A stretch of DNA of 64,000 bases from Chrysoporthe austroafricana (lineage: Eukaryota > Ascomycota > Sordariomycetes > Diaporthales > Cryphonectriaceae): the NCBI GenBank assembly GCA_001051155.2, contig JYIP02000008.1, positions 1,426,001 through 1,490,000 on the forward strand, in the 5' to 3' direction. The position numbers and the translations under genes are program-made. The notes below the pieces were generated by a model. It had not been told where the DNA came from. It ran no database searches and saw only the letters and a program-made list of their open reading frames with translations. Shown here piece by piece: positions 1-11,726 of this stretch (the stretch's first letter is position 1; every line of letters begins with the position of its first letter).

Positions 1-1349
1 GATCGAAGGGGGTTGATGATACGAACCCATGCGGCTAGCATCAACCAATCCTCAGTCGCGAATGCCCGTGTCGTGATTCGAACGTACATCCGGAGGCATA
101 CGACGATGCTGGATAAGACGGTGAAGATGATGGTCACACACATAAGAGAGCGAGCCAGCCCCTCCGGTGTGATGGGTTCGTACACGGTTGTTGTGAGGTC
201 TTTCGCCATGATGGTAACACGTTGCACGCGATCCGTTTTTTTCGGTCCACCTCGGCAATTCAATGTAACACAAAAGATATCGAGCGACAAGAGAGGCTCA
301 GAGCCGAGCGGTACAATACTTTGTACAGATCATGAGCCAAGTGGGAACAGACTGGCTCGGTTGGATGCTACTATGCAGTAGGTAAATTGTCTGCTCTGAA
401 AGTGACTCAGGAAACGCCCAATCTGAAAGGAAAACCGTGCAAAAGCGAATTTGTCGGTGCGTGCACTGGCTGGTACCTTATATTTCACCACACACCCCTC
501 AAATCAATCGGAATCAGAATATTCCGAGTGAACTGACCCGGCCCTCGCGAGTTCCTCTGCCTGTCAATTTTTTTTGGGGCCGTCAATCTTACTTTCGATA
601 CAAGTGAGTCGAACACTGCATATATGCCAATACAACAGGGTACGGGAAGGTAACCAAACCCAGCCGTAACCTCAGGGGAATGTGGCACGTACGGCCGCTG
701 AGCGAACCAAGGGCTCACGACAGAGGCAAAAGCGAATTTGCTAGTGGTAGCGAGAGGAGCTTGACAAAGGGGCTCGATCCTTCTCATGCACTTGACCCGC
801 TAGACGGTCTGAAAGTGGCAATTGTTATGCAGATACGTCTCAGGAATCGTATAAGTGTAAGGCCACGTTAGAGCCGACATATCTGGGGTGTCAGGCGAAT
901 TCTTTTACCCCTGCGTGGAATTGTCACTTTTTCGAAATGTGACAGACAACGCCGCACGAAGTACTGGTGGGCCCAGCTCCGCTTTCGCCAGACAGAAAGC
1001 CAAATCTGTACCCAGCACAAGGGTAAGGATTTCTCGGCAGGGACCGACTCGTATTGGGATGATAAGAGTCCCACCGCTTAATGAGACCACGCGAGAAAAT
1101 CCCCTAGACAAACCCTGAAATGCGGTGAACGAGGCGAGTAACGGTCTTTGTGAGATGAGGCAATCTCAAGACAGCACGTGGGAAGGCGTCGATGGTGTCC
1201 AACTGAACGAACGCGGGGGTTGCAGGGGGTCCCTAGTGTGAGAGGGAAAGGAGCTGGGGAAGGAGAGGGTTGAGGCTGGGGGTTGTGGGTGATGGAAAAC
1301 AAAGAAAGCTTTGTTTATACAAAACCCACACGCAATTGGTGAACATGCG

Positions 1350-1570
1350 TATCAAAAGTTATAAAGAAAATATTTTTTTTGTTTGTTATAAAATAATATT
1401 TAATAGTTTTAAAATGGTTTAAACTATTAAAACTATATATATTAATTTAAAAAGAATATTTAATATATTATTTTATTATTATTATTATTGAAATGTAGTT
1501 AAATTATTCTAAAAAGGCTTTAGGCAATAAAAAAAAAAAGAAAAAGTAAAAAAAAAGTAAAATATTCAAA
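1350..1570. repeat. AT-rich low-complexity block
   Basis: This stretch is almost entirely A and T, with runs of T and A, several TTTAAA and ATATAT words and an (ATT)n run near 1470-1490. The flanks have ordinary composition. The sharp edges fit either a small decayed (RIP-like, C-to-T mutated) repeat or a simple AT spacer. The sequence alone does not decide between these. Confidence 0.6.
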
Positions 1571-1846
1571 AGCGATTGAAATAGCGGTATGTGTAACTGG
1601 AGTTACGGTTCGAAATGGTGTACAGTCTGTGGGTCTTTTGACTTGTGCCACTGGGAAGTTGAGCCGCCCGTCACCGCCGCGCGAAGCGATTTGATATAAA
1701 CCCACGTTGAGCATCCACAGACTTTTGTCCCACTATTTCACCAGGGAGTCGAAGGAATGAATACCTAGCAGCCATCTAGCGACAGGCCCACAGCCAGCAG
1801 GTAGATATTTCACGGCGGTCAATGACAGTGGTAAAGAGACGAATTT

Positions 1847-1854
1847 TATATAAG
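1847..1854 (+). promoter_or_regulatory. TATA-like element before the kinase-like gene
   Basis: TATATAAG lies about 120 bases upstream of the ATG at 1975. The intervening leader contains CA-rich sequence and no upstream ATG of note. The spacing suits a core promoter, but this is inferred from motif and position only. Confidence 0.4.
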
Positions 1855-1974
1855 ACGTGTGGGCTTACCTTAGTAAGGTGAAGGAGCTGCCAAGCAAAAG
1901 CACCCGACTTCTCCCCAGACTTCATTTCGGTTTACATCAGCATCTCACGAAAAACCCCACCTCCGAGTCACAAC

Positions 1975-3146
1975 ATGGCGGCCACGTCCGAGACAACCAT
2001 TGAGAAGCTTCCGGCCGTCCCGGCCGATATCACAGCGGAGTGGCTGGGGTCGAAGCTGGGACATAAGGTCAAGTCCGTCGAGCAAACACGGGCCATATGG
2101 GGTACGGCTAGCAAGCTCTTCTACACCATCACGTATGAGAATGAGGATGGACCGGACGACAGACCAACGCAAATTTGCATCAAGGGCGTGTTTGACCCAG
2201 CTACGATCGCGGCACAGCCGTGGACCGTCAGCCTGGCCCAACGCGAGGCCGAATTCTTCTCCAAGGTGGCACCCCAGGTCAAGAACATGCTATACCCCAG
2301 GGGCTGGTGGAGCGGTACCGACGACAAGCAAGGCATTGCGATCATGGCCGACCTGACTCAGGAAGGCTGTACCTTTGCTGCCGAGGTTGCCTCGTTCCCC
2401 GTCGAACTGGTCAAGAACGGTGTTGAGCAGCTGGCTGGACTCCACGCTCAGTACTGGGGCCAGAGTCAGGAAGACCACCCTTGTGAGTAGTTCTCCTGTC
2501 TTACCATGTCACGGATTGCGATGGCCGCTTTTCCACGACCCAATGCCTGCCACGTGCTGATCGGGCAACAGGGATCTGGAACAACTACGACCCCGCCATG
2601 AAGTTCATGTGCACGCCCTGGGATGAGGTCGTGCGCCGGCCGGGCCGACCCAAGCTGCCTGAGTACCTGATGAATGGTACGCGATGCAACGAAGCGCTCG
2701 ATCGTTATTACGCGGAACGCAACCCCAAGTTCCGCACGCTGCTGCACGGCGACACGCACGTCGGCAACATCTACCTTACGGCCGACAACCGTATCGGCTT
2801 CCTGGACTGGTCGGCCTTCCACTTCGGCTCCTGCTTCCATGACATCGTCTACCATATGACGTCGATGCTGACCATCGAGGACCGTCGCGCCCATGAAATG
2901 GAGATACTTGACCACTATCTCGCCGCGCTGCACCGGTTCGGCGGGCCCAAGCTCGACCGCCACAACGACCCCGACGTCATGATCGAATACAAGCGCTCCT
3001 TCATGACCAACGTCATCTGGTTGATCTGCCCGGATGGCTTGCAATCCAAGGAGCGTGTTGCATGCCTGTGCGAGCGTACCGTTGCGACCTACGACGACCA
3101 CAAGGTTATTGATGTCATTCTTGGGCAGCCTAAGCCAGCTGCATGA
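1975..3146 (+). CDS. Aminoglycoside-phosphotransferase/CHK-like small-molecule kinase
   Basis: Two exons, 1975-2482 and 2572-3146, give 360 residues. The intron starts GTGAGT and ends CAACAG, and joining restores HPWIWNNYDP without a break. Residues 228-235 read HGDTHVGN, the catalytic loop of the protein-kinase-like phosphotransferase fold: Asp230 is the catalytic base and Asn235 a metal ligand. Residues 246-249 read FLDW, the second metal-binding aspartate. These motifs place it in the APH/choline-kinase/ecdysteroid-kinase-like group, which transfers phosphate from ATP to a small hydroxylated molecule. The substrate cannot be told from sequence, and antibiotic resistance should not be assumed. 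No signal peptide or membrane segment is visible, so it is probably cytosolic. It stands alone, with the next gene on the opposite strand. Confidence 0.85.
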
Positions 3147-3577
3147 GGGGGACTTTTCTCGGAGAAGAGATAGCTCCTGGACGGCCATGTTTGTGTATTG
3201 AAGAAACCACTTTGGCCCATCACTGTATGTCTTAGTTAGTCCAAGGCTATCATAGAAATCGGATTAATCAGAGCAAAAGTGGATCCACTTCCTTCCTAAT
3301 GTATCCAAAGGGGTACCATCAATGTTCGGAGCAACGGTGTCGGCTAGTCGCTTGGAAGTAAGCTTTGGACTATAAAGGTGACAGCTTCTTACCTTTAAAC
3401 TGATCATTACAACATGGCAGTAGTAAAGTGTGGCTTGGCTTTTGCTCAGCTATGCTTAAGTCCCGGGGACGCCACAGTATTGCTTATGATTTGGATTCCT
3501 TAACTTCTTCCCAATAGAGCATCTCCTCACCTCGGCTCTACCGCAACACACAATGCCCACGCCTCTATATCACTCAT
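3147..3577. other. Short convergent intergenic spacer
   Basis: This lies between the stop codons of two convergent genes. It presumably holds both 3' untranslated regions. I see no further gene or structured repeat. Confidence 0.6.
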
Positions 3578-5450
3578 CTACTTCCTCTGCTTACCCTTCC
3601 AATAATTTGATCCCTTCAACTTCTGATCCATCCGATGATACTTCGGCCCTCTCTCCGCTAGAATCCTTGGCCGTCGGCTATCCGCAGATCGCTCTAGTGA
3701 CCCTACAAACCTCTCCCCTAGTATCTCCCGCTCTAACCACGGTTCCAAGTCTGTAAATGTGCCTAACCGGAACCGCACGCCCCCTAGCCCACCTAGCACC
3801 GCGCATACCGCTTCCGCTATATCGATATACAAATCGAACGTCCAGCGGAAACGCTCCTCGTCTTCCTCGTTCATATCGCCGAAGAACGGCCCCGCGTATT
3901 CTTGCGTGGCGCGTAAATCGAGCTCCAGGTTGAGCAATGGCAAGGCGATATGGCTTGCCAGAAGCACGAGCACAGCGCGGAAGTCGGAGCGATACGAGCC
4001 CGCCCAAGCCGGCGATGAGCCGGGCTGCTCGCCTTCCCCAGTGGGAAAATGCACGTCGGCGATTTGGCGGAGATGCCACTCTGGATGACCCGTGGGCGGA
4101 GCGTGACCAAACCAGTAATAGCACTGGGCGACGGTGAGAGTGAGAGTTAGGTGGCGGAGGAAAGGTAGGGCGGCGGGCGGGACGAAGCGTAGAGTGGAGC
4201 CGAGGTTGTCGTGGCGCAGAGTAAAGTGGGCGTTAGGGTAGAATGTCTCCAGAGCGGCGCGGCGTGTATCGCGGTTGACGTGGAAGAGGGCGGTTGGGAG
4301 GACGCGACAAGAGCATTGGGGGGCGAAGGAGGCGTAAATACTAGTACAGCAGCTGTATTGTCTGGGTCAGTTGTCTTGCTGGGACGAGCATACGGCAAAG
4401 GGAAGAGCAGGAAAGGAACGGGACTGACCAGTCTATGAAGGTGTTTGTACACACACAGCAGCACTTCCTAATACGGCACATCAGTGCGTCCAAGAGGTAA
4501 CCTTTGAGTAGCCGGCCGTTTACTATTGGTAGTCGTTCGGAACTGTAGTCATAATCGGCTGATTCTGGCGGGCCTAGATGGGTGTATTGTAGAACATGCA
4601 ATTTGAGTTCCCATGGGAGTCGACCGAAAGGGAAGGGCTTGGTATTTTGAGATACTTCGACTCTCATCAGAGTAAGTGCCGTCTCGTGGGCAATCCTTGC
4701 CAGGTTTCGGTCTTTTGAGCTGCGGCCTAGTCGAATGGTGCACGACTTGAGTGAGGGCAGGTGTTCCGTAAGCGGATCCAGGAGGCGGGACGTAATATAG
4801 CCATCATCGCCGGGGTCGACGTCACATATTAGAGTTAGATCCATTTGTTCAGAGCGATGCCCAGACCCAAGACGGCGGCAGACATACTCCCACGCCTCAA
4901 GCATACGCAAACTATCAGGAGATGAGCGTGATAGGACGGGATCGCTGTTGCTTGTATCCGTCCCGCAGAGGCGGCAGTTGCCTCGCTGCGATCCACTGTC
5001 CGAGCGGACCTCGTCGTGGCCCCAGGGGCAAGGCCAACAGTCGAGACGGACAAGCAGACTGGTCATGCGGGAGAGGTGAACAGCAGGGATGCCTGCCAGC
5101 AGTGGCGCAAGCATGTCCAGACGGCCATGGCGGGCGCGCACAACGAAGTGGTTGGTCCGCAGCAATACGTCGAGCGCCTCGTCGCGCACCTGGCGGCACA
5201 CCAGCAAGAGCTCAAGTGGCAAACGCGGACACTCGCACAAGCGAGAACCGGGCTGAAAGGAACTGTAGATGCCGTCGAGTCGCCGCAGGTGCCAGCAGCC
5301 GTGGAACATGCGCGTTCTCGGGTCGTCTCTTCTGGGACGGCTGTCCAGAAGATCGATGGGACAGGGTCGACTTAACCCCGACAATACGTAGATCGAACGT
5401 CGCGGCTGGTCGGGCAACTCCAAGAATGTGAGGGCTGGAACTTGCTCCAT
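3578..5450 (-). CDS. F-box/2EXR-like ascomycete protein
   Basis: Two exons on the minus strand, 5450-4429 and 4352-3578, give 598 residues. The 76-base intron has donor GTCAGT and acceptor TACAG. Joining it produces CCCTSIYASFAP and then a long frame reading VLPTALFHVNRDTR, typical of fungal F-box/2EXR-type proteins. The N-terminus has the F-box-like TFLELPDQPRRSIYVL followed by RPCPIDLL. A second, similar module, RLPWELKLHVLQYTHLGPP, begins near residue 275, and a cysteine cluster (CCCVC) lies just before the intron. Such proteins are common and mostly uncharacterised; the F-box reading suggests substrate recruitment to an SCF ubiquitin ligase, but that is inference. The start at 5450 puts the module close to the N-terminus. 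An in-frame ATG at 5465 is an alternative, and one at 5660 is less likely. Confidence 0.75.
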
Positions 5451-6533
5451 TTCTAGCCATATCATGTCGCAATAGTTCAGAGTGGTCGTGCAGATATCAA
5501 GCACAATAAATGTCGCTTTTCCTCCTACTCTGACTGGGTGTGGATACTTCGAGCAGATAGTGCCTGTAGATTTGGAGGACCACGTCAGTCTGTGGGAAAG
5601 CCGGATAAAAGCCTGGCGGCCAGGCTGAAACGCTGGCTGTAAGGGTATAAAAAGGGACATTCTGTGCTTGCCTGTATACTAGACTTTCTTTTCTTTACAG
5701 CCACAATCTACCCTCTGGACTAAAGGACCAAATTTCTCCACACAGTCCGTCCGCTATCAGCTTCAATGTCAATTAACGTAAATGCTCACTCTCTTAGAGG
5801 CTAGCTGCCCGCCCAATGCCAACTAAATATTGAACATGCAGGTACATGCCCATATGCACATACCGCAGCGCGCGAGCAACAGACGCGCCATGTAAATTAT
5901 CGCGGGTTTTCTATTTCTCGGTTCTTCGATACCCTCATATTTTACCTTCGTTCATTGACAATGGGCATCCATTACCTCCTTTCCATAATGCAGATTTATT
6001 TCCCACTTGATTCGTCCCATGAATTATACGAAGTGCGCGAGTTCAATCCCTCTATGCCCATTTATCGTTGTAATTTTTTCTCTTTTTTCCCCTCTAATTC
6101 ATGTCGAAAGGCTACGACCGATATCTTTTCGCCGGGAATGACTCGCTACGGACTTGGGTGGAGGTTAAATGGCCGAGCGGACCCCAAACGGACTTAGGCG
6201 GAAACTCCGCTATAATGGCCGCGGGCTTCTTCTCTTAAACTCCCTCTCCTTTCGGCTCTTTGAGCGTCTATTGTGACTAGTTTTCCCATGTATAGCTGAC
6301 GACGGGTGCCTATGAGTAGCACAGATGTCAGCTCCTGGTGTGAACATGGTAGTTGCCGAAGACGAATGGAGGAAACATTCATCCAGCTGTCTGAATATAA
6401 ATATACAGGACAGGGTGCCCATGAACATTCCGGGAACCTCGACACACTTCACCACGCACGTTCTCGGATCACTTGGAAACATCATCAACGGTCTCACACA
6501 TTTGAGATATAGAGACTTTTTGAAGAGAACAAT
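5451..6533. other. Divergent intergenic region
   Basis: This separates the minus-strand F-box-like gene from the plus-strand FMN reductase. It contains TATAAAAA at 5646-5653 on the plus strand, pyrimidine-rich patches and no convincing coding frame. A GGCCGAGCGG fragment near 6170 recalls a tRNA D-arm, but no full cloverleaf follows. Confidence 0.55.
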
Positions 6534-7169
6534 ATGGAATCTACCAGGGACTCGTTCAAAGTCGGGATCATCTGCGGAAGCACGCGCTCTCTACGCGTCG
6601 GGCCACAGATCACATCTTTTGTTCACGCCACCATCGAACATTACCTCTCATCCCAGACCACCAAGGCTCCGTCAGTTTCTCTCGAGATCATCGACATAGC
6701 AAGTTTCGGCCTCCCTCTCTTCGATGAGCCTGTCATTCCACAAGCTGTCACAGACCCAAGCGGGTACAAACACGAGCATACACGTGTCTGGTCGGCATGT
6801 GTCTCGGCTTTCCATGCCTTCATCTTCGTTACGCCACAGTACAACTGGGGGATCCCGGCCGGTCTCAAAAACGCCGTAGATTATTTGTTCAACGAGTGGA
6901 AAGGCAAGCCGGCTATGATTGTGTCGTATGGTGGGCATGGCGGGGGCAGGGCGGCCGAGGCGCTGAGGACCGTGTGTCAGGGGCTTAGGATGAAGATTGT
7001 TGAGAGGACCGTGGGCCTGGCGTTCCCTGATAAGGACTTCGGAGGAAGATGTTATATTGGAGGGGAATTGGGACTGGCAGAGGAAGGGTCGAAGGTCTGG
7101 GGAAAGGAGAAGGAAGATATTATTGCTGTCTGGGATGAGATGGTGGGCAAGTTGACAGGCGCTGCGTGA
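6534..7169 (+). CDS. NADPH-dependent FMN reductase-like flavoprotein
   Basis: Single exon, 211 residues, starting at ATG 6534. The N-terminus VGIICGSTRSLRVGP is the flavodoxin-like phosphate-binding loop that holds the FMN phosphate. Residues around 103-118 (PQYNWGIPAGLKNAVDYL) form the second conserved motif of the FMN_red family, which stacks against the isoalloxazine ring. A glycine-rich SYGGHGGGRAAEALR follows. Members reduce FMN, quinones or azo compounds with NAD(P)H in the cytosol. The length is normal for the family and there is no intron. No neighbour suggests a specific pathway. Confidence 0.9.
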   Translation: MESTRDSFKVGIICGSTRSLRVGPQITSFVHATIEHYLSSQTTKAPSVSLEIIDIASFGLPLFDEPVIPQAVTDPSGYKHEHTRVWSACVSAFHAFIFVTPQYNWGIPAGLKNAVDYLFNEWKGKPAMIVSYGGHGGGRAAEALRTVCQGLRMKIVERTVGLAFPDKDFGGRCYIGGELGLAEEGSKVWGKEKEDIIAVWDEMVGKLTGAA

Positions 7170-7902
7170 AAGGTGCCCTGATTATTACGAATTTGTCGTC
7201 TCTGAGCTTGTCCTTAGAGAGTTTTCATTTTCTTTTCGTTCTTACTCCCTCCCTTCTCTTCTGGATTGCATCTCAATCCACCACGACGAGAATCTTGAAC
7301 AGAGCAACAAACAATATTGCAAGGCGACAGAAACGTGGCTTCTCGCACTGCGCTCAGAATGGCTTGCTACCTCATATTAGCAGGAGGATCGTGGAACTCA
7401 CTGGCGAACACTCGACGAGAGCTCAAGTTCGAAACACATAGCTCATAGAGTTAATCAGTGGGTCATTTGTAACCTCCAAGAGCGACCTGCTATAAATCTT
7501 GCTGCGAATGCATGATTTGCCATGGGATTCTCTTCACGTTTCCTCATCCCTGATAGAGTTAAAGCTGACCGCCGAGGCTGGAATTGCGAGTGCGCCTTAT
7601 CCGGAATAATGTGGTGATTCCAAACGTGGGTCTCAGCGTGATGCAGCTGAGTTCTTCCGACGTTAGGATCGCCCGGGTCTCGTCCGGGCGTGCGAGGTTC
7701 TCGCCTGGCATCCGGTCCATAGGCCAGGCGTGCTTCCGATACGATCTTGCGCCATCGGTTGAGAATGTAACGTAAATTAGGCGCCCCATCTCAACAACCT
7801 TGGCAGTCGCAAAAACACATCTGATAAAGTCTGACCAAATGCAGCGCAAACTCGCCTTTTTGCTCCACAAAGTGTGGCATTGTTGGATACTTCCAGGTCA
7901 CG
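7170..7902. other. Intergenic region before the UNC93-like gene
   Basis: This holds the 3' end of the FMN reductase transcript and the promoter of the transporter. I found no gene here on either strand. Confidence 0.55.
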
Positions 7903-9776
7903 ATGTCAGTAAATAGCAGCGGCCCGGAGAAGCCACTCTCCGGCCTCACAAGGTGGTACCGGAGCCCACTCTTCAATGTCATCCTCGTTGGGCTGATCTC
8001 ATTCACCCAGCCCGGAATCTGGAATGCGCTAAATAGTGAGTGAAGCAGCTCAGATTTTGCTTCATTGAACAACCAAAACGTTAGCCCAGACGTGCGAGAT
8101 GCTGACGAGGATGTTGCCTAATAGGTGTCGGAGCCGGAGGTCAGCAGAAGCCTTACCTAGTGAATGCCGCCAACGCCTTAACATACGGGTCAGTCTTGCA
8201 ATGATCTCCAAAAAGTGCACGTCGACTGTGGTCAAAGCTTACCAATACACAGGTTGATGGTCTTCCTCTGCTTTACATTTGGAGCTCTTTCAAACAAGAT
8301 TGGCATCAAATGGGTGCTCATCATTGGCACTCTCGGCTACGCACCATACTCGGCATCTCTCTACGTCAATAATCGCTATGGGACTCAGTGGTTCGTAATC
8401 TTCGGGGGCGCAACATGTGGAATAGCGGCTGCAGCCCTATGGAGCTCTGAGGCCGCCATTGCCTTGGGATATGGAAACGTGGAGGAGCGTGGAAAGTTCA
8501 GTATGTCCATGCTCGAGGCTATCGACGATCATTTGCGCCCTGTTTGATCTGACCAACGGACTACAGCTGGGCTGTGGCTTGGCCTCCGTGAGCTCGGCCA
8601 GCTCATCGGCGCCTCGATCCAGCTTGCATACAATGTCAACAATAGTGATCGCGGCAAAGTTTCGTATACGACCTACTTCGTTCTCATTACGCTACAATGC
8701 CTAGGCTTGCCGCTTGCTCTGTTGGTCTCGTCGCCCCAAAAGGTTATCCGTCCAAACGGCGAGCGCATGCGAGATCCTACCAAGGACAAGAATACTCTTG
8801 TCGAGCTACGCAAGATTTGGGCATTGCTGAAAAGAAAGGAGGTGTATCTGCTCATCCCTATTTTGGTGGGGTTCCAGTGGAACACTGTATACCTGAGTAT
8901 CTACTTGACGGATTAGTAAGTTTTCCATACACATTGTTGTTCAGCCCCAAGGGCTTCCGAAGTTAATACGGCAATTAGCTTCTCTGTTCGCGCAAGAACA
9001 TTGGCGTCTCTGACGTCTGGCCTCGCGGCCACTTCTGCTAATATATGGTGGAGTTGGTTCTTCGACCTCAAGAAATGGCGCCGGCCTACGTTGGCCAGAA
9101 TTACCTGGCTTTGCTTCGTAGTCATCATGCTTGCCTTATTCGGCTGGCAAACCTCAAATGAGAAGCTCTATGAGGATTTAAAGCCCACGCTTGACTGGGA
9201 CAGTCCTGGGTTTGGTCGAGCTTTCGCATCGATGTTATTGTTCAGGTGAGAATACACATACCTACTCGTTGTGCAAAATGATTTCATTACAGTCCTCTAG
9301 TTCTATCTTCCTTTATACAAATTGTTCTCTTTTCTTGTCCTTGGGACAGCTGTGTCATGAAATATCAGCCAACTAAAATGAACTTCGTCTGCTTTAGGTT
9401 CTTCAACGAGTCGCACTACATGTTTACCTACTGGCTGGTAGGAGCCTTCTTCAATGATCTGGACACGCTATCCCTGGCGGTCGGGCTGATCCGCTCGTTT
9501 GAATCACTTGGATACTGTATAGCGTACGGAATTGGGGCTAGTTCGGTGTCACCAATGGTCAATTTGGCCATTGCCTTTGCAATGTTTGGCCTCACGATCC
9601 CAGCAACTTCTCGGCTGGTATTCTTGGTGCCTGAGCAGCCTGTTGTTGGTCTTGCAGCCACCACTGACTTTGTTACCGGTCCGGGCGACACTCTAGTCGA
9701 TGGAACCAAGCAGGATGACATTGAACCTGGTTTCGTAAGCGCAGCTGCTACGGCAGCGGATGCACCACACCCATGA
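7903..9776 (+). CDS. UNC93-like (DUF895) membrane transporter
   Basis: Six exons: 7903-8035, 8125-8188, 8253-8500, 8567-8915, 8979-9245 and 9398-9776. They give 479 residues with every junction in phase. The start MSVNSSGPEKPL leads into TRWYRSPLFNVILVGLISF and then the family segment GIWNALNSVGAGGQQ. Later hallmarks are GTLGYAPYSASLYVN, the amphipathic RELGQLIGASIQLA, and the loop TKDKNTLVELRKIWALLKR between the two halves, about 12 membrane helices in all. Fungal UNC93-like proteins belong to the major facilitator superfamily and sit in the plasma or an internal membrane. Their substrates are largely unknown. Five introns in a gene this size is dense for this window. The C-terminus after the last helix is short and acidic. 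Confidence 0.9.
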
Positions 9777-10212
9777 AAGTGAAACAGATACGACTTTGCT
9801 AGAGTTGATAGAAAGAATTAGATACTATCGTATGTCAAGCTCTACAAACATCGAGATGGCAACATTCGGTCTACTGTAGCTGTTTGAGTGTACATAGTAT
9901 GGCATTGCCACAATAACCGACGCTCGTGGCGCCAACCGTACCGCACCCGATGATCCAACCCGGCAATGTCGGGCTACCTAAATGTCCTGACTTTACCAGA
10001 TTCGGAATGTGTACCGCATTCTCCTATTGGTTGCTCAAGCGCAGCGTAATATTAGAAATCCTTCAAGCTGGTTGGGGCCACTTTAGCATTCGCTCTCATC
10101 TGTATATCTCCCGCTCGATCTGTGGCCTCGGGCTTCCATCATCCTAGCGGTCCTTTTGAGGATAATGCAACCTCTCTCTTGATTGGATCTCTTCTTCCTT
10201 CTGCGACCAAAC
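9777..10212. other. Intergenic spacer
   Basis: This lies between two genes on the same strand. No additional gene was seen; it presumably contains the transporter 3' end and the promoter of the next gene. Confidence 0.5.
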
Positions 10213-11461
10213 ATGGAGTCTGACAGCTCTCGAAACGCAGTGGGAAAGAAGAGACAAGCGCCGAGTACAGAGAAGCGAGAGAAGCGCAAGAAACAGCCAC
10301 AGACGATGCAGTTTAGTTTCATCAACCTCAATGGCCCCGAAAATGCAGCCACGTCACACAGCATTCGCCAGATCCGGTCCCATGTTGCGAAAGAAATACA
10401 CGCGCGGACGCGGCAAAAGCGCATCGACAATCTGCAGGTCAGGTCACTTCCACCGCGGCCGAGTAACATTTTACCTGGGCACGGCGCGGCGGTAGCCATA
10501 ACGGGAACGGCTCAGAGCAAATCCAATCGGGATGAGGACGCTCTGTCCCGACCCAGGCCCCGGTCGAGCTCCCCGGAACGGGTCTTTCAGAAAAAGGACA
10601 GGATCACTGTGACCACTTGGCCTAGGCTGGCCACCGGGTCGCTACAATACCCGGTTGGCACTGGACAGACTTTTGCGAGGGACATATCCCGAATCGAAAG
10701 ATACATGTTAAGCAGCTGTACGTTGTGTGCTTGCGGAGTCTTTCAAGCGTTTAGCTAACCAGACCCCCTCAGTCATGGACTACACGGCCAACTGTGAGTA
10801 ATGACGCCAGATCCGTGCTTCGCCTGAGGACTTCAAGAAACCTTTTCATATGCGTCCCTTGCCACAATCCCTATTGACGGATGAACACAGATGAGAACTC
10901 GATGCAACTAGCAGTCAAGAATAGAGCCGGTTTCATTGTAGACCTGAGACAGCGATGGATCCCTTACTCCATGGCTCAGGAAGGCCTCATAGAAACCTTG
11001 TTCCTAAAAGCTGCCAACAACCTAAGTATAATAAAGGGGAACAGCGAAGAGAGATGGGATCTTGTGGCCTGCTACTACAGAGAGAGGTGCCTGAAGAAGG
11101 CCATCGAGGCGGTAGCACGTGAAGGAATGTGTTCCAGCGACAATACCATCGCCCTTATCGTTTCTGTAGGTGCTGATGATGTGAGTATCCTCCGACAGCA
11201 TCTCTGAGACTTTTGCCGGCATCCACTAACTCCTCGGGTTTTGTATAGTTTATTACAGGCAATATGGACGGATGGTTCCTTCATGGCAGGGCAGCGCTTG
11301 AGATGGTCCAAAAGAGAGGTGGCCTCCCCGCTCTGGCTAAAGGCATCGATGGTCTTCTGGCGCCAATGGTTGCGTGGTCGATACTAAATCCAGTATTCAA
11401 ACTTGTCGAGGGACCAGATCCAGAACATCTATTGCAGAACGTCTCGATGACGAAAAGTTAA
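10213..11461 (+). CDS. Fungal transcription-factor-like protein, C-terminally short
   Basis: Four exons, 10213-10717, 10773-10793, 10891-11180 and 11249-11461, give 342 residues. The second exon is only 21 bases. All introns have GTACGT or GTGAGT donors. The N-terminus is basic (GKKRQAP, EKREKRKKQ) and then shows FSFINLNGPENAATSHSIRQ, the segment that precedes the regulatory region in many Sordariomycete proteins of the fungal-specific transcription-factor (PF11951-like) group. Near the end, GADDFITGNMDGWFLHGRAALEMV matches the core of that region. No Zn(II)2Cys6 cluster is present, which is common in this subgroup. The family usually continues 100 or more residues beyond the point where this frame stops, so the gene is probably truncated or decaying. 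DNA binding is not shown. Confidence 0.65.
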
Positions 11462-11726
11462 TGGCGCCCCTTAAACAACTCATGATTACAGGCGCCTGCA
11501 GTCGCTTATACGGATGTAGGAGGACGCGACATGCCCTGTATTTAATCCTGTTCGGCTGTCTCCCCGAATAATTTGCTGTTACACGTTGCACAATATTTGA
11601 CTGCTACAATTTAGAGCCCGAGAAACAGAGGTTGCTCTCAGGGTAGATAATTGAGGTCTGAATTGCGGACATAGGTAGATTGAACCGTACCTGCCGTTCA
11701 CAAATCGCGCTGCTCTTATCAGGGAA

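Larger units (their letters stand above)
1..1974. other. Left intergenic region, no gene recognised
   Basis: No reading frame here resembles a known family. All frames are short and lack an ATG-led open stretch with splice signals. From about 1290 the composition changes sharply into an AT-rich block, annotated separately. The last 130 bases carry a TATA-like element and then the start of the phosphotransferase-like gene. Confidence 0.6.

Noticed and set aside
6160..6250. tRNA-like words (ATGGCCGAGCGG)
   Set aside because: Only a D-arm-like piece is present; no anticodon stem, T-arm or acceptor stem can be folded around it.
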